Below are positions 54,210-63,161 of a DNA stretch of 64,000 nt, piece by piece (the first letter of the stretch is position 1; each line of letters begins with the position of its first letter). A model generated the notes under the pieces. That model had not been told where the DNA came from. It searched no databases and saw only the letters and a program-made list of their open reading frames with translations. Origin of the DNA: Pedobacter caeni (GTDB taxonomy: Bacteria; Bacteroidota; Bacteroidia; Sphingobacteriales; Sphingobacteriaceae); assembly GCF_900129215.1 (NCBI RefSeq), contig NZ_FQUQ01000007.1, positions 248,001 through 312,000 of the forward strand, given 5' to 3'. Both the position numbers and the translations under genes were made by a program.

Positions 54210-54241
54210 TCCCAGGTACGTAATGTGCCTGGGATTTTTTT
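54210..54241 (+). terminator. Terminator after susD copy 2
   Basis: TCCCAGGTAC (54210-54219) pairs with GTGCCTGGGA (54225-54234) around a 5-nt loop and is followed by seven T. Confidence 0.92.
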
Positions 54242-54278
54242 GTGCTCGGTCGTAAGCCGCTGTTAGTTAGCGCTATAA

Positions 54279-54433
54279 TATCTTTGTAATCAAAAACAAA
54301 TCGCTTTCAAATAAATTTTTATTGATTATTGTGTTTTAAGTATAAAATGACAATAAAATGATTTTTTGTGTAAATTCTATGAAATTGTTACATAACTTAG
54401 GATAACTATTAACTAACCTAAATTTATTATTTT
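54279..54433 (+). promoter_or_regulatory. susC3 upstream region: two candidate -7 elements, 19-nt motif and conserved leader
   Basis: TATCTTTG (54279-54286) is a far candidate promoter; TAACTTAG (54393-54400) lies where the -7 of the other copies is. The 19-nt motif TAAAATGACAATAAAATGA (54343-54361) is identical to the inverse sequence upstream of susC2. TAACCTAAATTT (54414-54425) is the common leader core, 8 nt before the ATG at 54434. Confidence 0.5.
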
Positions 54434-57400
54434 ATGAAAAAACTTCTACAAAGTTTGTTCATTCTGGTATTTATTGCAGGAGCTGCAATGGCACAAGAAA
54501 GAACAATTACTGGAAAAGTTACAGCGAAAGAAGATGGAAATCCTCTTCCTGGTGTGACCGTTAAAATCAAGAACCTTCGGTCCGGAACGCAGACCGCGTC
54601 TGATGGAAGGTTTTCCCTGCAGGTGCCTGCAGGAAGTACTACACTTGAATTTTCTTATCTGGGGTATGTTGCCAAAGCAGTAAACATTGGTGCTTCCTCC
54701 GTTTTAAACGTAGTCCTGGAAGCAGATAATGAAGTGCTTTCAGAAGTAGTCGTGACCGCATTAGGAATTAAAAGAGAAGCAAAAGCTTTGGGTTATTCTA
54801 CAACGACAGTTAAAGCGGACGAATTGACCGCCGGCCGTTCAGGAAACATTGTGAATTCACTTGCCGGTAAGGTCGCCGGGGTGAAGATTTTGTCTTCAGG
54901 AGGTGCTGTGGGAGCTCCTGCTAACATCAACATCCGCCAGGCAACAACATTTACAGGGTCAAACCAGCCTATTTTTGTTGTAGATGGTATTCCTATTGAT
55001 AACCAGAGTAACACTGGGGGTAGTATGTCTGTAAATACAGGTTCTACGATGTCCAACAGGGCAATTGATTTAAATCAGGATGATATAGAGTCTGTTACCA
55101 TTTTGAAAGGACCTTCTGCTGCAATGCTATACGGTTCAAGAGCTGCTGCCGGAGCTGTTCTTGTGACCACCAAAAAAGGAGCAAAAGGACAGGCAGGAAG
55201 GGTGGAAGTCTCTTCTAATTACAACATTATCAATAACAACAGATATGCTGATTATCAAAATACTTATGCACAGGGTAATGCTGGTAATTATAATGCCTTC
55301 TCTAATAACTCATGGGGACCTAAAATTGTAGGACAGGAAGTCACGAATTACCTCGGAAACAAGGAAATCCTTACTGCTTATCCGGACAATGTTAAAGATC
55401 TTTTTAAGCAAGGGTATAGCTTACAGAATAACCTTACTTTTTCTGGAGGTACTGATAAAAACACCTACTATATTTCTTATGGTAACTTCGGAGAAAAAGG
55501 GTACCTGGATAACAACAGTTTGTATAAAAACAACTTCACGTTCAATGGATCATCAGAATTAAATAAAAAGCTGGTAGCTTCAGTTTCTGCGCAATATATT
55601 CATTCTAATTCAACGAATACTCAGGTAGCGAATCAAAGGGCGAACCCTTTATTCGATGCGATTGCCTGGCCTAGAAATTATAACCCGGCAAATTATCCGT
55701 TTGAAAGACCTGACGGATCGAATTTTACACCGCCTTCTCAGGTTCCTAATCCAAATTATACCTATTGGAATTCTGCTGGTACTGATAATCCACTTTGGAG
55801 CATTAAGAACAATCCCTTTAAACAGGAAATCAACAGGGTTATTGCAAACTTAGCATTTGATTACAAAATTCTGGATTGGTTATCTGCCAGCTATAAAATT
55901 GGCGTAGATAACTGGACCAATGTGTCAAAACTCATCAATGCTAAGGGGACCAATAATAACCAATCTGCAAACAGAGCAGGATCAATTATAGACAATACCA
56001 CCAATAGGACGGAAATCAGTTCTTATTTGAACTTGACTGCGACCAGGAAATTGAGCGAGGATTTCGGTTTACGTGTATTATTAGGTAACGAGGTCAACTA
56101 CCGAAACCTGAACCAAAACCAGGTTAGAGGTAATGGAATCCAGGATCCTAAAAACTTCAATATTGCGAATACTTTAACTTATATCCCGTTTAACAGCATC
56201 AGCGAGCAATCATTAATCGGGTTTTATGCAGATATTAGTTTAGATTATAAGCAATTTGCTTATTTAACATTTACTGGTAGAAATGACATTTCTTCCACCT
56301 TTGCTCAAGGAAAGAATTCATATTTCTACCCTTCTGTAAGTGGTAGTTTGGTATTGACAGAAGCGTTCCCTTCTCTTAGAGAGGGAGGAATTCTAAGTTA
56401 TGCCAAAGTCAATGGTAATATAGCTAAAATCGGACGCGAAGCGTCACTATATAATACTGCAACTTATTTTGGAACAGCGGGTCCTTCTGATGGTTTTGGT
56501 CCGAATATGATTTTCCCTTTTAATAATGTAGCCGGCCAAACGTATAATGACGGAGCTGGTAATGCAGATATTGGTCCTGAGTTTACAACAAACAGAGAGT
56601 TGGGCTTACAGGCGAAATTTCTAAAAAACAGAATCAGTTTGGATTTCACATATTATAGTACTTTAAGTACAGATGTTATCTTTAGTGTGCCTAAAGCTCC
56701 ATCAAGTGGATTCGGGTCTATACTTTCCAACGCTGGTAAATTAAAAACCAGTGGTGTGGAGTTCTTGTTATCGGGTATCCCAGTACAAACCAAAAACTTC
56801 TCATGGGATATTGCTGTGAACTGGACTAGAGGAAGAAGTAAGGTCATTCAATTGGCTCCGGGTGTACCATTTATTGGAAACGGAGGATTTACAAATCCTC
56901 AGGGCCGAATTGTTGAGGGGCTACAATTTGGAACTTTATTTGGACAGGTATTTAATAAGATCAATGGAAAAGACGTAGTGGATGCGAATGGACGATTAAC
57001 GGGGTTCAATACGCAACTGCAAGTGATTGGTGATCCAAATCCACAATGGACAGCGGGTATTACAAATACGATAAACTATAAAGGTTTCTCATTGTCTGCC
57101 CTATTAGACATCAGATATGGTGGTGACGTATATTCACGGACAGTAACAGATTTAAGACGTTTTGGTGCAGTTGAGGAAACCGGAAATCGCGACAGGTTGT
57201 ATGTACACAATGCTGTGAATGCCAATGGTACTCCAAATACCACATTAATTACTGCAGAACAGTATTATGCTGATTTGTTCTCTGCTTCAGCTCAGGAGTA
57301 TGCTGTTTTTGATGCTTCATGGATCAGACTGAGAGAGGTAGCCCTTTCTTATAAAATTCCGGGCACAGTGTTCAGAGGAGCGCCATTTATTAAAGGAATT

Positions 57401-57562
57401 AATGTAGGGCTTAACGGTCGGAATATATTTATGTATGCACCTAATGTTCCACATATTGATCCGGAAAATAACTTGCTTGGAGTAAGTAATGGCCAGGGTA
57501 TTGAATACAACGGACAGCCACAAACAAGAAGCTTCGGTGCTTCTCTTAGAGTTACATTTTAA
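54434..57562 (+). CDS. SusC/RagA-type TonB-dependent transporter (copy 3)
   Basis: 1042 residues. Signal peptide (LFILVFIAGAAMAQ), CarboxypepD_reg-like domain (about 22-100), SEVVVTALG, plug (about 115-240; SLAGKVAGVKILSSGGAVG, SVTILKGPSAAMLYGSRAAAGAVLVTT), barrel ending SFGASLRVTF. Followed by SusD (21 bp) and a third lipoprotein gene (22 bp further), so this unit has three genes. Substrate unknown. Confidence 0.95.
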   Translation: MKKLLQSLFILVFIAGAAMAQERTITGKVTAKEDGNPLPGVTVKIKNLRSGTQTASDGRFSLQVPAGSTTLEFSYLGYVAKAVNIGASSVLNVVLEADNEVLSEVVVTALGIKREAKALGYSTTTVKADELTAGRSGNIVNSLAGKVAGVKILSSGGAVGAPANINIRQATTFTGSNQPIFVVDGIPIDNQSNTGGSMSVNTGSTMSNRAIDLNQDDIESVTILKGPSAAMLYGSRAAAGAVLVTTKKGAKGQAGRVEVSSNYNIINNNRYADYQNTYAQGNAGNYNAFSNNSWGPKIVGQEVTNYLGNKEILTAYPDNVKDLFKQGYSLQNNLTFSGGTDKNTYYISYGNFGEKGYLDNNSLYKNNFTFNGSSELNKKLVASVSAQYIHSNSTNTQVANQRANPLFDAIAWPRNYNPANYPFERPDGSNFTPPSQVPNPNYTYWNSAGTDNPLWSIKNNPFKQEINRVIANLAFDYKILDWLSASYKIGVDNWTNVSKLINAKGTNNNQSANRAGSIIDNTTNRTEISSYLNLTATRKLSEDFGLRVLLGNEVNYRNLNQNQVRGNGIQDPKNFNIANTLTYIPFNSISEQSLIGFYADISLDYKQFAYLTFTGRNDISSTFAQGKNSYFYPSVSGSLVLTEAFPSLREGGILSYAKVNGNIAKIGREASLYNTATYFGTAGPSDGFGPNMIFPFNNVAGQTYNDGAGNADIGPEFTTNRELGLQAKFLKNRISLDFTYYSTLSTDVIFSVPKAPSSGFGSILSNAGKLKTSGVEFLLSGIPVQTKNFSWDIAVNWTRGRSKVIQLAPGVPFIGNGGFTNPQGRIVEGLQFGTLFGQVFNKINGKDVVDANGRLTGFNTQLQVIGDPNPQWTAGITNTINYKGFSLSALLDIRYGGDVYSRTVTDLRRFGAVEETGNRDRLYVHNAVNANGTPNTTLITAEQYYADLFSASAQEYAVFDASWIRLREVALSYKIPGTVFRGAPFIKGINVGLNGRNIFMYAPNVPHIDPENNLLGVSNGQGIEYNGQPQTRSFGASLRVTF

Positions 57563-57583
57563 TACTGTTTTAACGAAAATAAT

Positions 57584-59071
57584 ATGAAAAAATATATAAG
57601 TAAAGCGGTGGTGCTGGCCCTGGTGGGTTGTGTTGCACTGAGCTCATGCAAGAAATTTACAGATATTAATACCGACCCAAATCAACTTCTTGATGCAGAC
57701 CCTACTGTTGTTTTGCCAGCGGCAATGGGGCGTATCGGCTTTAATATGGGGTCAGATATACATAGATTTACTTCTTTGTATGTACAGCAATTTGCTGCTC
57801 AGGGAAACGCCAGTTCTCAGCCAAGGCAGTATGATTTATACAGTGTATTGGAGGGCGACATCAATAACACCTGGGCGGCCACATTTTCTGGCACGCTTCC
57901 CGATTTGCAAAAAGTAATCGCAAAAACTGATGGCCAAAGCCCGTTTTATGCGGGTATTGCTAAGATTCTTAAAGGATATGTATATGCAGTTCATGTTGAT
58001 GCCTATGGCGATTTGCCTTATACGGAAGCAACAAATTATGAGAATAACTGGACTCCAAAGTTTGATGGTTCATCTTTGATTTATGATAAGGTTTTTGCGT
58101 TGCTGGATGAGGGAATTGCAAATGTTAAGGCAACCTCCTCTCTTCAGGTGCCAGCCGCTGATGACTTGATATATGGAGGTAATATGCAAAAATGGGAACG
58201 CTTTGCAAATGCGCTGAAATTGAGAATGTATATTCATTATTTTAGTACTAATGCTTCTGCAGCAGATATGGCAAAAGCGAAAGCTGGCATAGAAGCAATA
58301 ATTTCGGGTAATAAATTGTTGAGTAATAATGGAGATAATTTTCAATTCCGTTTTCTTACCCTTGCGAACCAAACAAACCCTATTCATCAGTTTGAAGGCT
58401 CAAGAGCGAATCAGTTCTTCCCTAGTAAGACGCTTGTTGACTTAATGACGGGTAAAAAAGATGGTAGAAGAGCGGCTTACTTTACTGCAACATCTACGAC
58501 AGCTACTGATACTGTTTATAAGGGGGCTACAAATGGTGATCCGGTGGAAAGTACTGCATTTTCAAGAATGCACACTTACATTCGTGGAAAGGTGGCTGCT
58601 CCAAATTATAATGGTGAAGCCCCGATTCGTATGCTGACATTTGCTGAACAGAATTTAATCTTAGCAGAATACTATGCCAGAGCACAAGGAGGAAATAATT
58701 TAGGTACTGCGCAGACTTATTTCACAGCTGCAATAAATGCTTCTTTTGACGCAGCAAAAGAGTTTTCTGATGTAACAACAGAGGGCTTCAGGGTTGCTTC
58801 TAATCTGGCTGCTTATAAAAGGGCAAATGGAGAATTAGTCGCTGCGACTGCTCTTCGGCAAATTATTGAAGAGAAATTTGTATCCAATTATGGTGTTGCT
58901 GTTGAGCCTTGGTCAGATTGGAGAAGGACTGGCTTTCCAGTGCTAATCCCAGTTTCTCCTGCCACACAATTGCCAAGGATATTACCGTACTCTTTCACAG
59001 AAAGAAGTTATAATCCAAATGTTCCGGCAAGAGCCTCGGTTTATGATAAAGCTGTTTTCTGGGATAAATAA
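57584..59071 (+). CDS. SusD-like_2 family surface lipoprotein (copy 3)
   Basis: 495 residues. Lipobox VALSSC (Cys22), then KKFTDINTDPNQLLDADPTVVLPAAMG, the standard SusD-like_2 opening. Helical core with KILKGYVYAVHVDAYGDLPYTEA (about 125-150) and LAEYYARAQGGNN. Near the end, KFVSNYGVAVEPWSDWRRTGFPVL carries the EPWSDWRR motif of the family. Clearly related to copy 1 (same subfamily), not to copy 2. Confidence 0.94.
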   Translation: MKKYISKAVVLALVGCVALSSCKKFTDINTDPNQLLDADPTVVLPAAMGRIGFNMGSDIHRFTSLYVQQFAAQGNASSQPRQYDLYSVLEGDINNTWAATFSGTLPDLQKVIAKTDGQSPFYAGIAKILKGYVYAVHVDAYGDLPYTEATNYENNWTPKFDGSSLIYDKVFALLDEGIANVKATSSLQVPAADDLIYGGNMQKWERFANALKLRMYIHYFSTNASAADMAKAKAGIEAIISGNKLLSNNGDNFQFRFLTLANQTNPIHQFEGSRANQFFPSKTLVDLMTGKKDGRRAAYFTATSTTATDTVYKGATNGDPVESTAFSRMHTYIRGKVAAPNYNGEAPIRMLTFAEQNLILAEYYARAQGGNNLGTAQTYFTAAINASFDAAKEFSDVTTEGFRVASNLAAYKRANGELVAATALRQIIEEKFVSNYGVAVEPWSDWRRTGFPVLIPVSPATQLPRILPYSFTERSYNPNVPARASVYDKAVFWDK

Positions 59072-59093
59072 TTCACCAATTAAAAATTAAGAA

Positions 59094-59567
59094 ATGAAAA
59101 AAATAACATATATCCTGCTCGCTTTAACAATGGTTATTGCATCTTGTAAGAAAGATCCAAGGCAGCCAGAGGTACTCACAGCGCCTGCAACATTAATATT
59201 TAATGACAATATAGATTTGGTCTCAGGAAGTTATCCGAGTAAAGCACCTCAGACTAACCCTCCAACGATACCAGCACCGGATAAAGGTACAGGGGCTGTC
59301 AAGATTAAAGTTACCAGTAGTGATAACGTAAAGCAGTTAAAGTTCACGACAAGATTATCCGGCATTGATTATCCTCAGGGAACAGTGACTGTTCCAGCCG
59401 GAGGTGTATATAGTTTCGAGAGACTGGTGAAAGATTTACGTGGCACTACTGATGCGCCACTTCCTGCGGGAACTTCCAGTAGTGTTGGGGTTACTTTGAT
59501 TGTAGAAGGAATCCTCGCTGATGGTACATCCGTGAGAAGGTTTTTTACCATAACAGTGACGAATTAA
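59094..59567 (+). CDS. Small lipoprotein accompanying susCD copy 3
   Basis: 157 residues with a lipobox (VIASC, Cys18). The mature part has a Pro-rich linker (about 45-65) and a beta-rich domain (GAVKIKVTSSDNVKQLKFTTRL, GTVTVPAGGVYSFERLV) that resembles an Ig-like sandwich. No named family recognised. It is 22 bp after SusD and before a terminator, so it is the third gene of this transport unit and may be an extra surface glycan or peptide binder, comparable in position to SusE/SusF or surface accessory lipoproteins. Function inferred from place only. Confidence 0.7.
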   Translation: MKKITYILLALTMVIASCKKDPRQPEVLTAPATLIFNDNIDLVSGSYPSKAPQTNPPTIPAPDKGTGAVKIKVTSSDNVKQLKFTTRLSGIDYPQGTVTVPAGGVYSFERLVKDLRGTTDAPLPAGTSSSVGVTLIVEGILADGTSVRRFFTITVTN

Positions 59568-59586
59568 AAGACTGTCTGTTAACTAA

Positions 59587-59631
59587 AAAAAAGGGTTGTG
59601 TCATTGAAAAATGAGGCAACCCTTTCTTTTT
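59587..59631 (+). terminator. Terminator after the accessory lipoprotein gene
   Basis: AAAGGGTTG (59590-59598) pairs with CAACCCTTT (59617-59625) with further inner pairing (TCAtt/aaTGA), then CTTTTT. Confidence 0.88.
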
Positions 59632-59930
59632 GAGTTTAATTTCTTAAAAATTTCTGCTCCCTTCCGGGAATTGAGCTGTTTTTTATGTATCAAAATTGAT
59701 ATAGCTAATGGAGGCTGAGTTTTGTCTGATCTCCAGGGTGATTATGTGTTCTTTTTTTTGTTGTTTGTGTCTTATTATGAGTGAGTTGTGCTGTTTTGCG
59801 ACTAACGATTATTAATCAGAAATAAAGGGAAATCGGCTGCTTATTTCGATATCTCAACCGGAATATTTCATTTGTTTAACGATTAATGATGAAATATTTA
59901 ATATTTTTTCAAAGTATTGGAAATGTTATA
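59632..59930. other. Spacer upstream of susC4 with an inverted repeat
   Basis: No gene. AATATTTCAT (59862-59871) and ATGAAATATT (59889-59898) form a perfect 10-bp inverted repeat with a 17-nt spacer. TAACGATTA occurs twice (59803 and 59877). Confidence 0.5.
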
Positions 59931-59972
59931 TATCTTAGGTTAATTATTAGCTAACCTAAATTTTACGTTTTT
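59931..59972 (+). promoter_or_regulatory. susC4 promoter and conserved leader
   Basis: TATCTTAG (59931-59938) as -7-like element; TAACCTAAATTT (59952-59963) 9 nt before the ATG at 59973. Confidence 0.55.
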
Positions 59973-62900
59973 ATGAAAAAACTTGTACAAAGTTTGTTCA
60001 TTCTATTGCTTATTGCGACAAGTGCAATTGCTCAGGAAAGAACAATTACCGGGACGGTTACCGATGGAAGTGATGGAAAACCGCTTCCGGGAGTAACAAT
60101 TCGATTAAAGGGGGCCAAAGGTGGCGCCCAGTCAGGCTCAGATGGCCGGTTTACTTTAAAGGCACCTGCAGGAGTAAGTGCGTTGGAATTTTCTTATTTG
60201 GGATATGTTTCTCAGTATAAGAACATCGGTTCCTCAAATGTTGTAAATGTTGCCTTAGAATCAGACTCTAAAGCACTGACAGAAGTGGTGGTAACGGGTT
60301 ACGGTACAACCAAGAAAAAGGACTTTACAGGATCGGCTGCATCGATCAAAGGAGATGATCTGAAAGACAGACCTGTTCAAAGTTTTGTTCAGGGGATGAC
60401 AGGTCAGGCTGCTGGTGTGAGTATTATCCAGCCAAACGGTTTGCTAAATAACCCTCCGGTAATCCGGGTGAGGGGGGTAAGTTCGATCTCATTGAGCTCT
60501 TTCCCACTGGTGGTTGTAGACGGAATTCCTTTCCCGACTTCAGATGTATCAAATAACTCCACAACGAATAACCCTTTAGGGGATATTAATCCTAATGACA
60601 TCGAATCTATTGACGTACTTAAGGATGCGGCATCGACGGCTTTATATGGTTCAAGAGCAGCAGCTGGGGTATTGGTGATTACCACTAAAAAAGGTAAAAC
60701 CGGAGATGCACGTGTCAACTATGATGGATGGTTTGGTGTAAATAATGCGGTTCGTTTACCAGAGCTGTTGAATGCCCAGCAATTCATTGATGTTAAGAAC
60801 GAGGCACTAAAGAATGCTTTGGCGCTAAATCCAAATGCGGTAGGTGCATCTCAAAGAGATGCACAGGGAAGAGGTTTCTTTCCTTCTTACAATCCTGATG
60901 GATCTATGGTAGATACAAAATGGTATGATGAAGTCTACAGAACGGCCTATTCCCAGAACCACGGGGTAACGGTTAGTGGCGGAACAGAGAAAACAACTTA
61001 TTATCTGTCCGGTGGTCTGTCTGATCAGAACGGCTTTCTTAAGAACAATACTTTTAAAAGGTATTCAGGTCGTGTAAATCTTGGACACCAGGCTACAAAG
61101 TGGATGAAATTATCGCTAAATATGAGCTATAATAACACCCTGAATCAGTCGCCGAATAGTGGATCTTCTCCTGGAGCAGCATTTAACTCCTCAGGTTTAG
61201 GTCGTCTGGCAATTGCCGTAGCTCCGAATCTTTCGCCAAGAAATCCTGATGGCAGCTTCAATATCACAAAGAATACAGTGGGTAATAATGCGAATCTTGT
61301 TCCAAGTACTTTCGCTAATCCAGCCGTTTTAGCGCAATTGGATAAAAACAGATCTGAGACCAATCGTTTTCTGACCAATATGGGGGCAGATTTCAAACTT
61401 ATGGAAGGGTTAAATTTCAGAACCAATTTTTCATGGGACAGAAGTAATTCAGAAAACGCACAATTCCTAAACCCGGTTCAAGGGGATGGTTATGGCCCTG
61501 GAGGGCGTGCGGTGAATCAAAATGTCAGGACAAATAACTGGAACTGGATCAACACCTTACAGTACAATAAATCATTTGACGGGGTGCATAACCTGAATCT
61601 GACTGTGGGCTCTGATGTTCAAAAAACACGGACTGAAGCCTGGGGTGCAATGCGCTCAGGCTTAGGTGATCCAACCTTCTTTACTCAGTTTCAGGGAACT
61701 TATGTATCGAATACACCTTCAGGAAATAGAATTGAGCAGATTTCGTACGAAGCTTATCTTGCCAGTGCAAGCTATAATTATGCAGGAAAATATTTTATCA
61801 GCGGTAACTTCCGTAGAGATGGAAATTCAGGATTAGCTGATGGAATGAAATGGGGTAATTTTGGTGGAGCATCTGTTGGATGGTCAATCTCTCAGGAAGA
61901 TTTCTTCAAAAATTCAGGATTATCAAATACAGTGAGCAATCTGCGTCTGCGCGGAAGCTGGGGTAAGGTTGGAAATGGAAATGTTGGACCATATAATGAG
62001 TTTACCACTTATAGTCCTGGTATTTATGGCTCCACTCCTTTTGCCTGGTTTTATAATAAAGCTGGTAACAGAAATCTGAGCTGGGAAACGAGTACACAGA
62101 CTGATATTGGTCTGAATTTGGGTTTATGGAATGACAGGCTGACTTTTGAGGCTGATTATTTTTATAAAAACATTGATAACCTGATCCTTGATGTTCCTCA
62201 GGCGCCTTCTAAAGGTATCCCTGAAGACCTGATTGCTGGTGGAAGTATTCTTGCCAACGTTGGCTCTATGTATAACAGAGGGTTTGAGTTTGGTATTGGA
62301 GGTCTTCCGATTAAGACGGATAAATTCAGCTGGAAAGTAAATCTGAATTTAACATTGATTAAAAACCGGGTAACTGAATTAGATCCTACGGTAAAACAAC
62401 TGATTGGAACAACAGGAGGATTAGAGTCTGCTAGTATTACAAAAGTTGGTGAGTCAATCGGTAGCATTTATGCAGTTAGAACAAACGGAGTAAATCCTGC
62501 CAATGGCAGAAGAATATTTGTCAACTCTGCCGGACGTGAGGTTCAATACCAACATTTTGGTGGTAACATGGCCTGGACTTACCTCGATGGAACAGCAGCA
62601 CCAAGCCCTGCAAGTGATGCTCAGGTGATTGGTGGTACCTTGCCAAAATGGTATGGAGGGTTTAACAATACGTTTACTTACGGAAATTTTGATCTGAACC
62701 TGATGTTTACTTTCTCCGGAGGTAACTATATCTATAATGGTTCCCGTGCAGGTCTTTTGGATCAGCGTTGGAACAATTCCACTGAAATTCTGAAAGCATG
62801 GAATACTAATGGCCAGAATACAGAAATCCCAAGAACGGTTTATGGTGATAACGTTTCGAATGGATCTTCTTTTGCCATCAGTGCGAATGCAGAAAAAGGC

Positions 62901-63143
62901 GATTTCTTAAGACTTCAAACGGCAACAATTGGGTATAAGCTTCCTGCGACACTTTTTAACAAAATTGGAATCAACAGCTTAAGGGTTTATGCTTCAGTAA
63001 ATAATGCATTTTTGATTACCAATTATTCAGGTGTGGATCCAGAGATCTCCACGAATGGTAATTCAACCCTTTCAAGTGGTGTTGAGCGTAACAGCATTCC
63101 TCAAGGTAGAGCATTTACGTTTGGCCTTAGTTTAGGATTATAA
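59973..63143 (+). CDS. SusC/RagA-type TonB-dependent transporter (copy 4)
   Basis: 1056 residues. Signal peptide (LFILLLIATSAIAQ), CarboxypepD_reg-like domain (about 22-100), TEVVVTGYGTTKKKD, plug (about 115-230; GMTGQAAGVSIIQPNG, SIDVLKDAASTALYGSRAAAGVLVITT), barrel. This copy has the most standard SusC plug motifs of the four. The last residue is Leu (AFTFGLSLGL), not the aromatic that normally ends the final strand. The SusD gene starts 18 bp later. Confidence 0.95.
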   Translation: MKKLVQSLFILLLIATSAIAQERTITGTVTDGSDGKPLPGVTIRLKGAKGGAQSGSDGRFTLKAPAGVSALEFSYLGYVSQYKNIGSSNVVNVALESDSKALTEVVVTGYGTTKKKDFTGSAASIKGDDLKDRPVQSFVQGMTGQAAGVSIIQPNGLLNNPPVIRVRGVSSISLSSFPLVVVDGIPFPTSDVSNNSTTNNPLGDINPNDIESIDVLKDAASTALYGSRAAAGVLVITTKKGKTGDARVNYDGWFGVNNAVRLPELLNAQQFIDVKNEALKNALALNPNAVGASQRDAQGRGFFPSYNPDGSMVDTKWYDEVYRTAYSQNHGVTVSGGTEKTTYYLSGGLSDQNGFLKNNTFKRYSGRVNLGHQATKWMKLSLNMSYNNTLNQSPNSGSSPGAAFNSSGLGRLAIAVAPNLSPRNPDGSFNITKNTVGNNANLVPSTFANPAVLAQLDKNRSETNRFLTNMGADFKLMEGLNFRTNFSWDRSNSENAQFLNPVQGDGYGPGGRAVNQNVRTNNWNWINTLQYNKSFDGVHNLNLTVGSDVQKTRTEAWGAMRSGLGDPTFFTQFQGTYVSNTPSGNRIEQISYEAYLASASYNYAGKYFISGNFRRDGNSGLADGMKWGNFGGASVGWSISQEDFFKNSGLSNTVSNLRLRGSWGKVGNGNVGPYNEFTTYSPGIYGSTPFAWFYNKAGNRNLSWETSTQTDIGLNLGLWNDRLTFEADYFYKNIDNLILDVPQAPSKGIPEDLIAGGSILANVGSMYNRGFEFGIGGLPIKTDKFSWKVNLNLTLIKNRVTELDPTVKQLIGTTGGLESASITKVGESIGSIYAVRTNGVNPANGRRIFVNSAGREVQYQHFGGNMAWTYLDGTAAPSPASDAQVIGGTLPKWYGGFNNTFTYGNFDLNLMFTFSGGNYIYNGSRAGLLDQRWNNSTEILKAWNTNGQNTEIPRTVYGDNVSNGSSFAISANAEKGDFLRLQTATIGYKLPATLFNKIGINSLRVYASVNNAFLITNYSGVDPEISTNGNSTLSSGVERNSIPQGRAFTFGLSLGL

Positions 63144-63161
63144 TATTTAACCGTATCATTC

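Noticed and set aside
44018..63143. Recent simple duplication of one susCD unit
   Set aside because: Apart from the 5' ends and N-terminal domains the SusC barrels differ widely, and the SusD proteins belong to two subfamilies in alternating order.
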